Below, piece after piece: positions 8,801-14,932 of a DNA stretch of 64,000 nt; the stretch's first letter is position 1, and each line of letters begins with the position of its first letter. The position numbers were made by a program, and so were the translations under genes. The notes below the pieces were generated by a model that worked only from the letters and a program-made list of their open reading frames with translations, was not told where the DNA came from and made no database searches. Origin of the DNA: Microvenator marinus (GTDB taxonomy: Bacteria; Myxococcota_A; Bradymonadia; Bradymonadales; Bradymonadaceae); assembly GCF_007993755.1 (NCBI RefSeq), contig NZ_CP042467.1:3310001-3374000 (forward strand), read 5' to 3'.

Positions 8801-8822
8801 AAGCCCGGCGGTAACCGGGCTT
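8801..8822. terminator. Inverted repeat after alpA-like gene
   Basis: An 8-bp perfect stem, AAGCCCGG with CCGGGCTT, encloses a 6-nt loop. A T-rich tract follows only on the minus strand (TTTTCGTGTTT when read in reverse), so it is a weak plus-strand terminator or an attenuator before the primase gene. Confidence 0.5.
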
Positions 8823-8896
8823 AACGCGTCGTCAGTACAGACGGGAAACGCTCCTGAAGTCTGCACTTGATGACCCAACAAGTCAAGAGAGTGCAT

Positions 8897-10225
8897 ATGG
8901 AATTATCTGAAAAAGCCCGACTCGAATACGGCGAGATTGAAGACTACCTTCGCTCCCAGGGCGTAGAGCTCAATCGGAACGGAATGGCATGTTGCCCTTT
9001 CCACGATGATAAGAACCCTTCATTCAGCGTGAAAGACCAGAGCTGGAACTGTTTTGCAGGTTGCGGAGGCGGAGGTCTCATTGAGCTTGTGGCCATGTTC
9101 CAAGACCGCAGCGCAAGAGAAATCTGTTCCGAGCTTGGGAAGAAGTATCCATCCTCGGGATACGAGAAGAAGGCCAAAGCGAAGCCCAAACCGAAGGCCA
9201 AAGCCCGAAAGTCACAACCGAAACCCGAGCCTCCGAAGCCAACACCGAAACCCGAGCCTCCGAAGCCAACACCGAAACCCGAGCCTCCGAAGCCAACACC
9301 GAAACCCGAGCCGAAAGAAAGGAAACTCGACCATCCAAGCCAAGAGCATCCGCATTTTCGCGGCTGGCGTTCAACGCTTCTTACTCGCATGTTTGATGCC
9401 GGAGTTCCCCCAACCAAACCCCATCGTGGAATTCCACCTGAACTGATGCAAGGCCGCGTTTGTGCGTTTACGTCCGAAGGTTGGGATGAGGCACGCAAAC
9501 AGGTAATCAAGGACTTAAAGCCCTACATTCCGTTCGATATCGAGCCTCTGATTCCCGAGGCATATCGAATCTCTAACAAGGTTGAAGATACCTGGCACAA
9601 GTACGAAAAGTTCCTCGTGTTCGCCTATTGGGATGTTGAGCACCACCACCACCCGTTAACGGGAAATGAAGAGCCGTGGGAATGCTTCTATGACCCGACA
9701 GACGAAACCGAAGTGCGTCGGCCGAAGTATCGAACACCTTATGACCCAGAATCCTCGGTGCCAGTGCGTGGGCTCGTGGAGCTCCGATTCAGAAACCTAA
9801 CCAAGGGCGCTCCAAAACAGGCCCGCTACACCCAAACCAAGCTATTCGGAGCCGAACGCATTCCGTTTCTGGCAAACCCCGTTCTGCTCCGACTTGCCAC
9901 CGAAGATGTCAATCAAAGCGCCAACACGCTCTATGTGTGCGAGGGCGAAATCGACACGTTGAGCGCATGGGCCATGGGCCGAGTCGCTATCGGAATCCCA
10001 GGAACGTCTTCATGGAATGATGATTGGTGCCGACCGTGGAAAGGATGCGGTCGTGTGGTTGTTCTGAGCGACCCCGACGAAGCTGGTGAGAAACTATGGA
10101 AACGCATTCAAAACGGATGCGTCAAGATTCACGGTCCAAGATGGACCCGTCAACGTCTACGCCGCCAATACAATGAGGGTGGCAGGGACATTAACGACCT
10201 ACTCCAAGGAGAGGAACATGTCTAA
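8897..10225 (+). CDS. CHC2 zinc-finger/Toprim DNA primase of the element
   Basis: The 442-aa protein starts with a CHC2-type zinc finger (CCPFHDD ... CFAGCGGGG, about residues 31-58) that recognises template DNA, followed by a Pro/Lys/Glu-rich linker of about 55 residues built on a PKPEPPKPT repeat, a central region that includes HHHH near residue 252, and a C-terminal Toprim fold with VCEGEID and SDPDEAGE metal-binding motifs. It should make RNA primers for element replication. ATG 8897 is chosen because AAGAGAG lies 6 nt upstream; TTG 8867 and ATG 8870 are alternatives. Its end overlaps the Rep-like ATPase by 8 nt, giving a primase-helicase pair like the P4 alpha functions split in two. Confidence 0.9.
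   Translation: MELSEKARLEYGEIEDYLRSQGVELNRNGMACCPFHDDKNPSFSVKDQSWNCFAGCGGGGLIELVAMFQDRSAREICSELGKKYPSSGYEKKAKAKPKPKAKARKSQPKPEPPKPTPKPEPPKPTPKPEPPKPTPKPEPKERKLDHPSQEHPHFRGWRSTLLTRMFDAGVPPTKPHRGIPPELMQGRVCAFTSEGWDEARKQVIKDLKPYIPFDIEPLIPEAYRISNKVEDTWHKYEKFLVFAYWDVEHHHHPLTGNEEPWECFYDPTDETEVRRPKYRTPYDPESSVPVRGLVELRFRNLTKGAPKQARYTQTKLFGAERIPFLANPVLLRLATEDVNQSANTLYVCEGEIDTLSAWAMGRVAIGIPGTSSWNDDWCRPWKGCGRVVVLSDPDEAGEKLWKRIQNGCVKIHGPRWTRQRLRRQYNEGGRDINDLLQGEEHV
9218..9310 (+). repeat. 27-bp tandem repeat in primase linker
   Basis: Three exact copies of a 27-bp unit (9218-9244, 9245-9271, 9272-9298) and a 12-bp partial copy encode the PKPEPPKPT linker repeat. Identity at the DNA level implies recent slippage-type expansion. 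Confidence 0.93.
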
Positions 10226-11828
10226 GTTTGAAAAAATGATGAAAGAGGAGGTTCCTGATATCCCGGAAGAGGTGAAAAGGTCGCGGCCATGGGTGAAACT
10301 CGAGGGCATTGATGCGTACGAGAAGGCAAACGTGATTCTCAAAGCATTGAGCCAGCATGCTGGTGAGCGCTTCTTCGTGAATCAAGCGTCCACCGGAATT
10401 GTCCGAATTAACGGACGGGACATCAAATCAATGGATAACCTCATTAGGTTTCAACACTGCATTCAGGGAGAAATGGTTCTCTATCAAGAGTCAGTTCAAG
10501 AGGTGAACAAGGAACTCCAAGTATCTCAGGTTCCAATCGATCTTCCACCCCAAACCCCAGTGCAGTCATTGATAGAAAGAGAGGATTGGCCGTATCTCGA
10601 CAAAGTGAAACGAATCGCACACTTTCCGATATTCGTCGGCAAAGACTTTCAGCTCTTCAATCGCGAAGGCTACGACGCAAAGACCCAGACCTACGGCATG
10701 GAAGGGATGTTGAGATTGGAAAAGATGACCGTTGAGGAAGCAAAGCACATCTTGATTCATAAGCTCCTCAAAGACGACGGTGGACTTGACCCTGATGACC
10801 CACCCGGATTCCCCTTCGTGGACAGCTCCGACTTGGCAAACGCGTTAGGAATGGCGCTAACACCGCTCGTGCTGCCGGCGATACGTGACCAGTACGACAA
10901 CGCCTGTGTTCCCATCTTCCTTGTTGATGCATCGAGCCCTGGCACCGGGAAGACCATTTTGGCCGAGTCTTTGTTGACGCCAGAACTCATCGCTAAATCC
11001 GTTCCCAAAAAAGAGGAAGAGTTCCAAAAGGTGATGGGGTCGATCATGGGTGAGAAGTTCCTAGACGTGCTTTTTTTCGACAATGTTGGCCAAGGCGAAA
11101 CGTTTGGCTATCCAACGCTTGCATCCATGACCACCCAGGCAGGTAGATTCTCAATGCGCAGGCTTGGCACCAATCAAATGATTGAGGGTCGGTTCTCGGG
11201 AATCGTTGTCGCCAACGGCAACAATCTACAAGTTGACGCGGATGCTAGACGTCGAACACTCTTGATTCAGCTTCACTCTTCCCATGAAGAACCTGAGAAG
11301 CGGGTCTGTAAAACCAACCCGAAGGCCTACGCTCAAGAGAACCGTCACATTATCCATTCGGCGTTGGTCACACTGGTTGAACACTGGAAGTCAAAGGGAA
11401 AGCCAAAGGGAAGCGTTGTCATGGGCTCCTTTGGCGAGTTCACTAGGGTAGTTGGAGGAATATTGGACGCGGCTGGCGTCCATGGGTTCGCAGGTAACGC
11501 CGACCGATTGAAGGAGCGTGTCAATGACCATGGGTGGGCGGAGTTCACCGCTATCATCGGTGCTGAGTTTGAAGCCGGAAATTTAAACCCAAACGGTCTT
11601 TCAGCCAAGAAGCTGTATGAGCATTGCGAGAACGCCGAGATTGCGACGCCAACTGACGTTCGAGGCGTTGGTGCACAGGGTTGGGCGAATTCATTTGGGG
11701 TGAGAGTTGGAGAACATCTCAGGGGACCAAGGAACATTGGCGGTTGGATGTGGGAGAATCTGGCCACTGAGACCAGCAAGAGAACATCCTACCGAGTCTC
11801 ACGCTATATTGCCCCCGATATGGAATGA
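10218..11828 (+). CDS. rep: Rep-like AAA+/SF3-type helicase ATPase of the element
   Basis: The 536-aa protein has a Walker A motif in SSPGTGKT (about residue 239), a Walker B strand LFFDNV (about residue 282), and an ANGNN sensor followed by an RRR arginine cluster, an arrangement found in phage and satellite replicative helicases. The C-terminal VVGGILDAAGVHGFAGN segment resembles the domain after the ATPase in such proteins. ATG 10218 is preferred over upstream starts because AAGGAGAGG precedes it. It overlaps the primase gene, and the iteron array begins 25 bp after its stop, as expected if the protein binds and melts its own origin. A plain phage-type primase-helicase is the alternative reading. 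Confidence 0.8.
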   Translation: MSKFEKMMKEEVPDIPEEVKRSRPWVKLEGIDAYEKANVILKALSQHAGERFFVNQASTGIVRINGRDIKSMDNLIRFQHCIQGEMVLYQESVQEVNKELQVSQVPIDLPPQTPVQSLIEREDWPYLDKVKRIAHFPIFVGKDFQLFNREGYDAKTQTYGMEGMLRLEKMTVEEAKHILIHKLLKDDGGLDPDDPPGFPFVDSSDLANALGMALTPLVLPAIRDQYDNACVPIFLVDASSPGTGKTILAESLLTPELIAKSVPKKEEEFQKVMGSIMGEKFLDVLFFDNVGQGETFGYPTLASMTTQAGRFSMRRLGTNQMIEGRFSGIVVANGNNLQVDADARRRTLLIQLHSSHEEPEKRVCKTNPKAYAQENRHIIHSALVTLVEHWKSKGKPKGSVVMGSFGEFTRVVGGILDAAGVHGFAGNADRLKERVNDHGWAEFTAIIGAEFEAGNLNPNGLSAKKLYEHCENAEIATPTDVRGVGAQGWANSFGVRVGEHLRGPRNIGGWMWENLATETSKRTSYRVSRYIAPDME

Positions 11829-11850
11829 AGAATTGTGCGCGAGATTTAAG

Positions 11851-11925
11851 AAAAGACCCGCAACTCCCGCAGAAAATATGCTTAAGCCCACTATTTCTAG
11901 CCTTGGGAGTTGCGGGTCTTTTTTT
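11851..11925. terminator. Long stem-loop after rep with T-tract
   Basis: An 18-bp perfect inverted repeat (11851-11868 with 11905-11922) encloses a 36-nt AT-rich loop and ends in seven T. It can terminate the primase-rep transcript. Each arm is made of two iteron copies, so it is also part of the origin-like array. Confidence 0.7.
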
Positions 11926-12087
11926 GAACTCCCGCAAACTCCCGCAAACTCCCGCAATAGCTCGGAACACGCTGCGGGTCTTTTGCGGGTCTTTTGCGGG
12001 TCTTCCAACAGACTCCCGATGGAAAGTCACCATACTTTTCCAACACTTAAGGCGTCACGTGCGGGAGTTGCGGGAGTTGCGGGTCTT
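11853..12087. repeat. Iteron array, candidate replication origin of the element
   Basis: The 420-bp gap between rep and the terS-like gene (11829-12248) holds twelve copies of a 9-bp element GCGGGWSTT in both orientations. Copies lie in the stem arms (11853, 11862, a degenerate one at 11903, 11912), three reversed copies with 10-bp period (11927, 11937, 11947), three copies with 11-bp period (11974, 11985, 11996) and three with 9-bp period (12061, 12070, 12079). A less GC-rich stretch (12005-12058) separates the last two groups. Iteron groups flanking such a stretch next to rep is the layout of satellite and plasmid origins. Confidence 0.75.
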
Positions 12088-12097
12088 TTCCGAGGTC

Positions 12098-12114
12098 AGC
12101 CAGCCAGCCAGCCA
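12098..12114. repeat. CAGC tetranucleotide run
   Basis: Four tandem copies of CAGC/CCAG follow the last iteron group. The rest of the gap to 12248 shows no gene and no other structure that I can support. Confidence 0.7.
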
Positions 12115-12248
12115 AAGAACCCCCCTACACCCACCCCTCGAATCATTGGCAACCGAAAGGGGCTTGACGATTAGGTCGTCCAAAAGATGCGTGCATTTTT
12201 CCTTTTTGATACAATCCCCAAAGAGAAAGACTAAACACTGAGATACCC

Positions 12249-12692
12249 ATGGGCGCACAACGTACCAAAAAGAAGCACGCATTCCTCACCCACTACAAAG
12301 ACCATGGAAGCGTTCCAAGAGCCGCCGAGTTTGCAGGCTATGCTCAACCCGGACCCTGCTACCGCTACCTTCGAACCGGTGATGATGGTGAATACCTTGA
12401 CCCAGTGGTTCGGGATATGCTCGGAACTCCGGAGCCGAACGACGAAGAGCCTCCGGCTATCCCTGCCAATGTTCTCAAGTTCGTGCCGAAGCCCGAAGAG
12501 GCGCTTGACCTCGAAGGCGTTCAGAAACTCTTGTGGACTATCGCAAGAGATCCCCTGGTCGCCGCAGGGCCGCGTGTTCAGGCAGCGAGTATCCTTCTCA
12601 AAGACTTGCGCGAACACGCCACCAACGACGAAGAGTTGTCACCCGAAGAAGTGGTGGAGAGCATTCGTAGAGCTCTTGGTGTGGCAGATTGA
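12249..12692 (+). CDS. Terminase small-subunit-like DNA-binding protein
   Basis: This 147-aa protein opens with a helix-turn-helix of the terminase small subunit type (AFLTHYKDHGSVPRAAEFAGY, residues about 14-34) and ends in a helical region (LLWTIARDPLVAAGPRVQAA...) of the kind that drives oligomerisation in TerS. In phages TerS picks the DNA to be packaged. There is no large subunit, portal or capsid gene here, so if real it would redirect a helper phage terminase to the element's DNA, as in PICIs. Other small HTH proteins of phages remain possible. The start ATG 12249 lacks a strong ribosome binding site. Confidence 0.6.
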   Translation: MGAQRTKKKHAFLTHYKDHGSVPRAAEFAGYAQPGPCYRYLRTGDDGEYLDPVVRDMLGTPEPNDEEPPAIPANVLKFVPKPEEALDLEGVQKLLWTIARDPLVAAGPRVQAASILLKDLREHATNDEELSPEEVVESIRRALGVAD

Positions 12693-12733
12693 CCAAAACT
12701 ATATAAACTTTCGCTTTGTGAGGGGTTTACCCC

Positions 12734-13108
12734 ATGTTTTCGGTTGCTAAGATCGGAGGCATGAAAAGCAAACAAATATGTTTGGAGCTAACAGATACAG
12801 ACCGCGGCATGCTTCGGACGCTTCGTCTAGTGATGGATGTAAAGGCAAACTCCAAGGTCATCCGAACGCTGATTAAAGAAGCTTATACTTCTGAGAATCC
12901 GGCTCCTAATGCAGTCACTCGCACCGATGGCTCCGGCAAGCCAACCACCTTGGTTCTGAGCGATTGGGACATTGGTCGCGTAGACTATCTTCAAACACAA
13001 CTTGGATGTTCAACCCGGACCGCTACGCTTAGGCAGCTTATCTGGGATGCATTCCTGTTTCTAACCTACGAGGCTACTTATGGGAAAACAAACAGAAAGG
13101 CAGCGTGA
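12734..13108 (+). CDS. Small protein with ribbon-helix-helix-like N-terminus
   Basis: This 124-aa protein has an ICLELTDTDRGMLRTLRLVM ... SKVIRTLIKEAY pattern near the N-terminus that resembles a ribbon-helix-helix DNA-binding fold, repeated loosely as LVLSDWDIGRVDYLQ ... ATLRQLIWDAF, so it may be a duplicated RHH. Start: ATG 12734 has AGGGG 8 nt upstream; ATG 12761 follows GGAGG by only one base and is less likely. The 12-bp palindrome GGGGTTTACCCC ends at the start codon and could be an operator. It overlaps the next gene by 29 nt. A regulator of the late cluster is plausible but unproven. Confidence 0.6.
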   Translation: MFSVAKIGGMKSKQICLELTDTDRGMLRTLRLVMDVKANSKVIRTLIKEAYTSENPAPNAVTRTDGSGKPTTLVLSDWDIGRVDYLQTQLGCSTRTATLRQLIWDAFLFLTYEATYGKTNRKAA

Positions 13109-13694
13109 AGCGTTGCTAAAAGAGATTGTCGCATTTCCGGGAACACGTGAGCGCGACTATGGGGAGCCTCCGGCCGACGTTGGGCCAGTTGGAAGCTTTC
13201 ACGCAAACTTCGTGGTTCATTACCGTGGCCTCATGGCATGGGATATTCAGGGCCGATGTGTACGCTTGAGCTTTGAATCCCCTTCGGCCGAGGTTGCTCC
13301 GGGGAGTAACTGTCTCCGGCTCACGGCGAAAGACCTTCCTGGCAAGGTTGCCGCTCACTCGCTCAGAGGAACGACCGACCTTCTCATGGTTTGGCTGGAA
13401 GATGGCCGGTGCTACGTCACAGACCTAAATCTTCCTCAAATGCCATTCCACCGACGGCACGCATGGGACTTGAGTCTTGAACAGGCAGAGTCAAACCTTG
13501 CCGAGATGGAAGCTTTTCGAGTCCGAAAGGCTAAATCTGAAACGGAAGGCAGGCTCAAACGAGCCGAGCAAATGCGAGAGTCTGCAAGGATTGCAGAACT
13601 CGAGGCCAAGATTGAAGCCGAAAAGCTCTTTAACGAGAAGGAACTCACCGAGGCACGTCTTAAAGTCCTCGAATCACTCAAGGTGACCACATGA
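13080..13694 (+). CDS. Hypothetical protein with C-terminal coiled coil
   Basis: The 204-aa protein overlaps the preceding gene by 29 nt and the following one by 4 nt. Residues 40-140 form a beta-rich region without a recognised family; residues 140-200 are a long charged helix (LEQAESNLAEMEAF..., ELEAKIEAEKLF) with heptad pattern, a probable coiled coil for oligomerisation. ATG 13080 has GAGG about 8 nt upstream. The VYALxWEDGRCY-like beta segment recurs loosely in the small protein at 14273-14626 (VQGNAYQLD), and both share a phrase of the type AYDVQG/AWDIQG-x-C/A, so the two may be distant relatives within the element. Confidence 0.65.
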   Translation: MGKQTERQREALLKEIVAFPGTRERDYGEPPADVGPVGSFHANFVVHYRGLMAWDIQGRCVRLSFESPSAEVAPGSNCLRLTAKDLPGKVAAHSLRGTTDLLMVWLEDGRCYVTDLNLPQMPFHRRHAWDLSLEQAESNLAEMEAFRVRKAKSETEGRLKRAEQMRESARIAELEAKIEAEKLFNEKELTEARLKVLESLKVTT

Positions 13695-13909
13695 ACACAC
13701 GAAAGCAGCTCCTTACACGCGCAATGGCAGTTCACCTGGAAACGCTTGCACAGGCCGAAAAGTTTGGTGTGGACGCTTCGAGCTATGACGTTACCAAGCT
13801 TCTACACACCAGCGAAAGCGGGAAGACTCTAGTTTTGATTGAGGCTACCGAGCGGCTATCTCGAAAGATTGCCCAACGTCGCCGCTATATCTCCAATTCG
13901 AAGAAATGA
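13691..13909 (+). CDS. Small hypothetical protein
   Basis: The 72-aa basic protein starts in an ATGA overlap with the coiled-coil gene. It is largely helical by composition and ends in a basic stretch (RKIAQRRRYISNSKK). No family is recognised. Overlap and direction place it in the same transcript as the two genes before it; a terminator lies about 90 bp downstream. Confidence 0.6.
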   Translation: MNTRKQLLTRAMAVHLETLAQAEKFGVDASSYDVTKLLHTSESGKTLVLIEATERLSRKIAQRRRYISNSKK

Positions 13910-14000
13910 TGCGCAAGAAATCAGGCAGTTTTCAATGTCCTTCTGCCTGAGAGTACGCGGTTCTTGAAGCCTGCTCGGGGGCGCATCTAGCAGGACGCTT

Positions 14001-14032
14001 GCCCGTGAGCGACAAAACACGGGCGTTTTTTT
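14001..14032 (+). terminator. Intrinsic terminator of the late small-gene cluster
   Basis: A 7-bp GC-rich stem, GCCCGTG with CACGGGC, encloses a 10-nt loop and is followed by GTTTTTTT. It ends only 10 bp before the next start codon. Confidence 0.85.
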
Positions 14033-14042
14033 ACTCAGTATC

Positions 14043-14276
14043 ATGGAAACGCAAAACATGGTTACCGACCCCACATTGTTCGATGAAATCCCGACGCATG
14101 AGCTCACAGTGGTTCTAGTCGCCAAACACATTCTGCTCAAAGCCCTGGCGAAACGTCTTGGCATTGAACCTATCAGCCAGCTTCCTAGAAGCACGTTTGC
14201 CTCAACTCTTGAGCCTTCGGAGGTTGAACAGCTTATGGATGAGATTGAGACCCTGAAGGCTCTTGTTGCGCAATGA
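14043..14276 (+). CDS. Small hypothetical protein
   Basis: This 77-aa acidic helical protein begins 10 bp after a strong terminator and has no clear ribosome binding site at ATG 14043; ATG 14058 is an alternative. No family is recognised. It overlaps the next gene by 4 nt (ATGA at 14273). Because the terminator sits in its leader, transcription needs either read-through or a promoter inside the preceding genes, so it may be expressed apart from the rest of the element. Confidence 0.55.
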   Translation: METQNMVTDPTLFDEIPTHELTVVLVAKHILLKALAKRLGIEPISQLPRSTFASTLEPSEVEQLMDEIETLKALVAQ

Positions 14277-14626
14277 AGCTCTATCCCGAACACGCTGTTA
14301 CCTTCGGACGTGTGTTGATTGCCTATGAGGGCTCCAGTGCTTACGTAGCACCGCTCTTCTACTCCAATGGCGGGCTTCACTCGCACCCAACGCATACCCG
14401 TTGGCAACCCGCCCCAAGCTATGACCTCAAAGATTCATGCGCCAAACTCATTCCCATGGGTGATGGTGCCTTAGCGTATGACGTGCAAGGCAACGCCTAC
14501 CAGCTCGACCACAATTCAGCGTCCCTTGTACCTCACCTTTCTTGGAATCCGGCCTTTGCTCGGCTCCGAGCTTCGGAAGAAAACAGGGCGCACATGGAAA
14601 AAATGAGAGAAATGTATCCAAAGTGA
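14273..14626 (+). CDS. Hypothetical protein at the right end of the element
   Basis: This 117-aa protein is the last gene before attR. It is beta-rich in the middle (GALAYDVQGNAYQLD) and ends in a charged helix (ASEENRAHMEKMREMY). The AYDVQG phrase and the following W/charged helix echo the 204-aa protein at 13080-13694 (AWDIQG, then a long helix), suggesting a shared fold. No function is assigned. The right-end position in islands is often used for accessory or helper-interfering genes. Confidence 0.6.
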   Translation: MKLYPEHAVTFGRVLIAYEGSSAYVAPLFYSNGGLHSHPTHTRWQPAPSYDLKDSCAKLIPMGDGALAYDVQGNAYQLDHNSASLVPHLSWNPAFARLRASEENRAHMEKMREMYPK

Positions 14627-14627
14627 C

Positions 14628-14646
14628 GCAACCAATGTGCAACCAA
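14628..14646. promoter_or_regulatory. Candidate integrase arm-type sites, right end
   Basis: Two GCAACCAA copies at 14628 and 14639 have the same 11-bp spacing and orientation as the pair beside attL at 6070-6089. Confidence 0.5.
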
Positions 14647-14660
14647 GGCTGTTTTCAGGC

Positions 14661-14696
14661 ACAAAAAAGCGGACCTAGCAATTAAGCTAAGTCCGC
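14661..14696 (-). terminator. Element-borne terminator for the rebuilt tRNA-Pro
   Basis: An 11-bp stem with one C/A mismatch (14669-14679 with 14686-14696) is followed on the minus strand by six T. It resembles the host terminator at 5861-5899 in stem sequence and distance from the tRNA, so the element supplies a replacement terminator along with the tRNA 3' end. Confidence 0.8.
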
Positions 14697-14706
14697 GATT
14701 TTGTTA

Positions 14707-14754
14707 TGGTCGGGGTGGCCAGATTCGAACTGACGACATCCTGCTCCCAAAGCA
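14707..14754. repeat. attR: 3' part of the intact tRNA-Pro
   Basis: Perfect 48-bp match to 5903-5950. Bases diverge immediately outside it on both sides (A versus T on the left, GGCGCG versus TTTGCG on the right). It restores the T arm and acceptor strand of the host tRNA gene. Confidence 0.93.
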
Positions 14755-14783
14755 GGCGCGCTACCAGGCTGCGCTACACCCCG
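14707..14783 (-). tRNA. tRNA-Pro (anticodon TGG)
   Basis: On the minus strand the sequence folds as a standard tRNA: 7-bp acceptor stem CGGGGTG/CACCCCG, D arm with AGCGCAGCCTGGTAGCGC, anticodon stem CCTGC/GCAGG with loop TTTGGGA giving TGG, T arm with GTTCGAATC, discriminator A and an encoded CCA. The 3' half from the CCA to the anticodon stem came with the integrated element. A promoter lies upstream at 14814-14842. Confidence 0.95.
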
Positions 14784-14813
14784 TTACATCGCAACTAGCG
14801 ACGAAGGACGCAT

Positions 14814-14842
14814 CGTATAGAGCATTCTCAAACGCTCTTCAA
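14814..14842 (-). promoter_or_regulatory. Sigma-70-type promoter of tRNA-Pro
   Basis: Reading the minus strand, TTGAAG (14842-14837) and TATACG (14819-14814) are separated by 17 bp, placing the start about 25 bp before the tRNA. The gap 14627-14932 holds only this promoter, the tRNA, attR, the terminator and the arm-type sites. Confidence 0.55.
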
Positions 14843-14932
14843 TAAAAAAGTAACACAAAAGCTCAAAATTCGATCGGTTCACTTTCTGGCGTAAGTTGCT
14901 ACACTCGCATTTGACTCAACTCTACGACATCG

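Larger units (their letters stand above)
5903..14754 (+). mobile_element. Integrated 8.8-kb phage-satellite-like element in tRNA-Pro (PICI-type candidate)
   Basis: The element is bounded by 48-bp perfect direct repeats (5903-5950 and 14707-14754) of the 3' part of a tRNA-Pro gene. All of its genes point the same way: tyrosine integrase, orphan, orphan, AlpA-like regulator, CHC2/Toprim primase, Rep-like ATPase, iteron array, terminase-small-subunit-like protein, and five or six small orphans. No capsid, portal, tail, lysis, conjugation or resistance genes are seen. The order integrase, alpA, primase-rep, origin, terS is that of phage-inducible chromosomal islands. The boundaries and integrase are strong evidence for an integrated element; the satellite label is an inference from gene content. 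Confidence 0.8.

Noticed and set aside
11853-12087. Short repeats read as a CRISPR
   Set aside because: Units are 9 bp with 0-2 bp between them and occur in both orientations; iterons explain them better.
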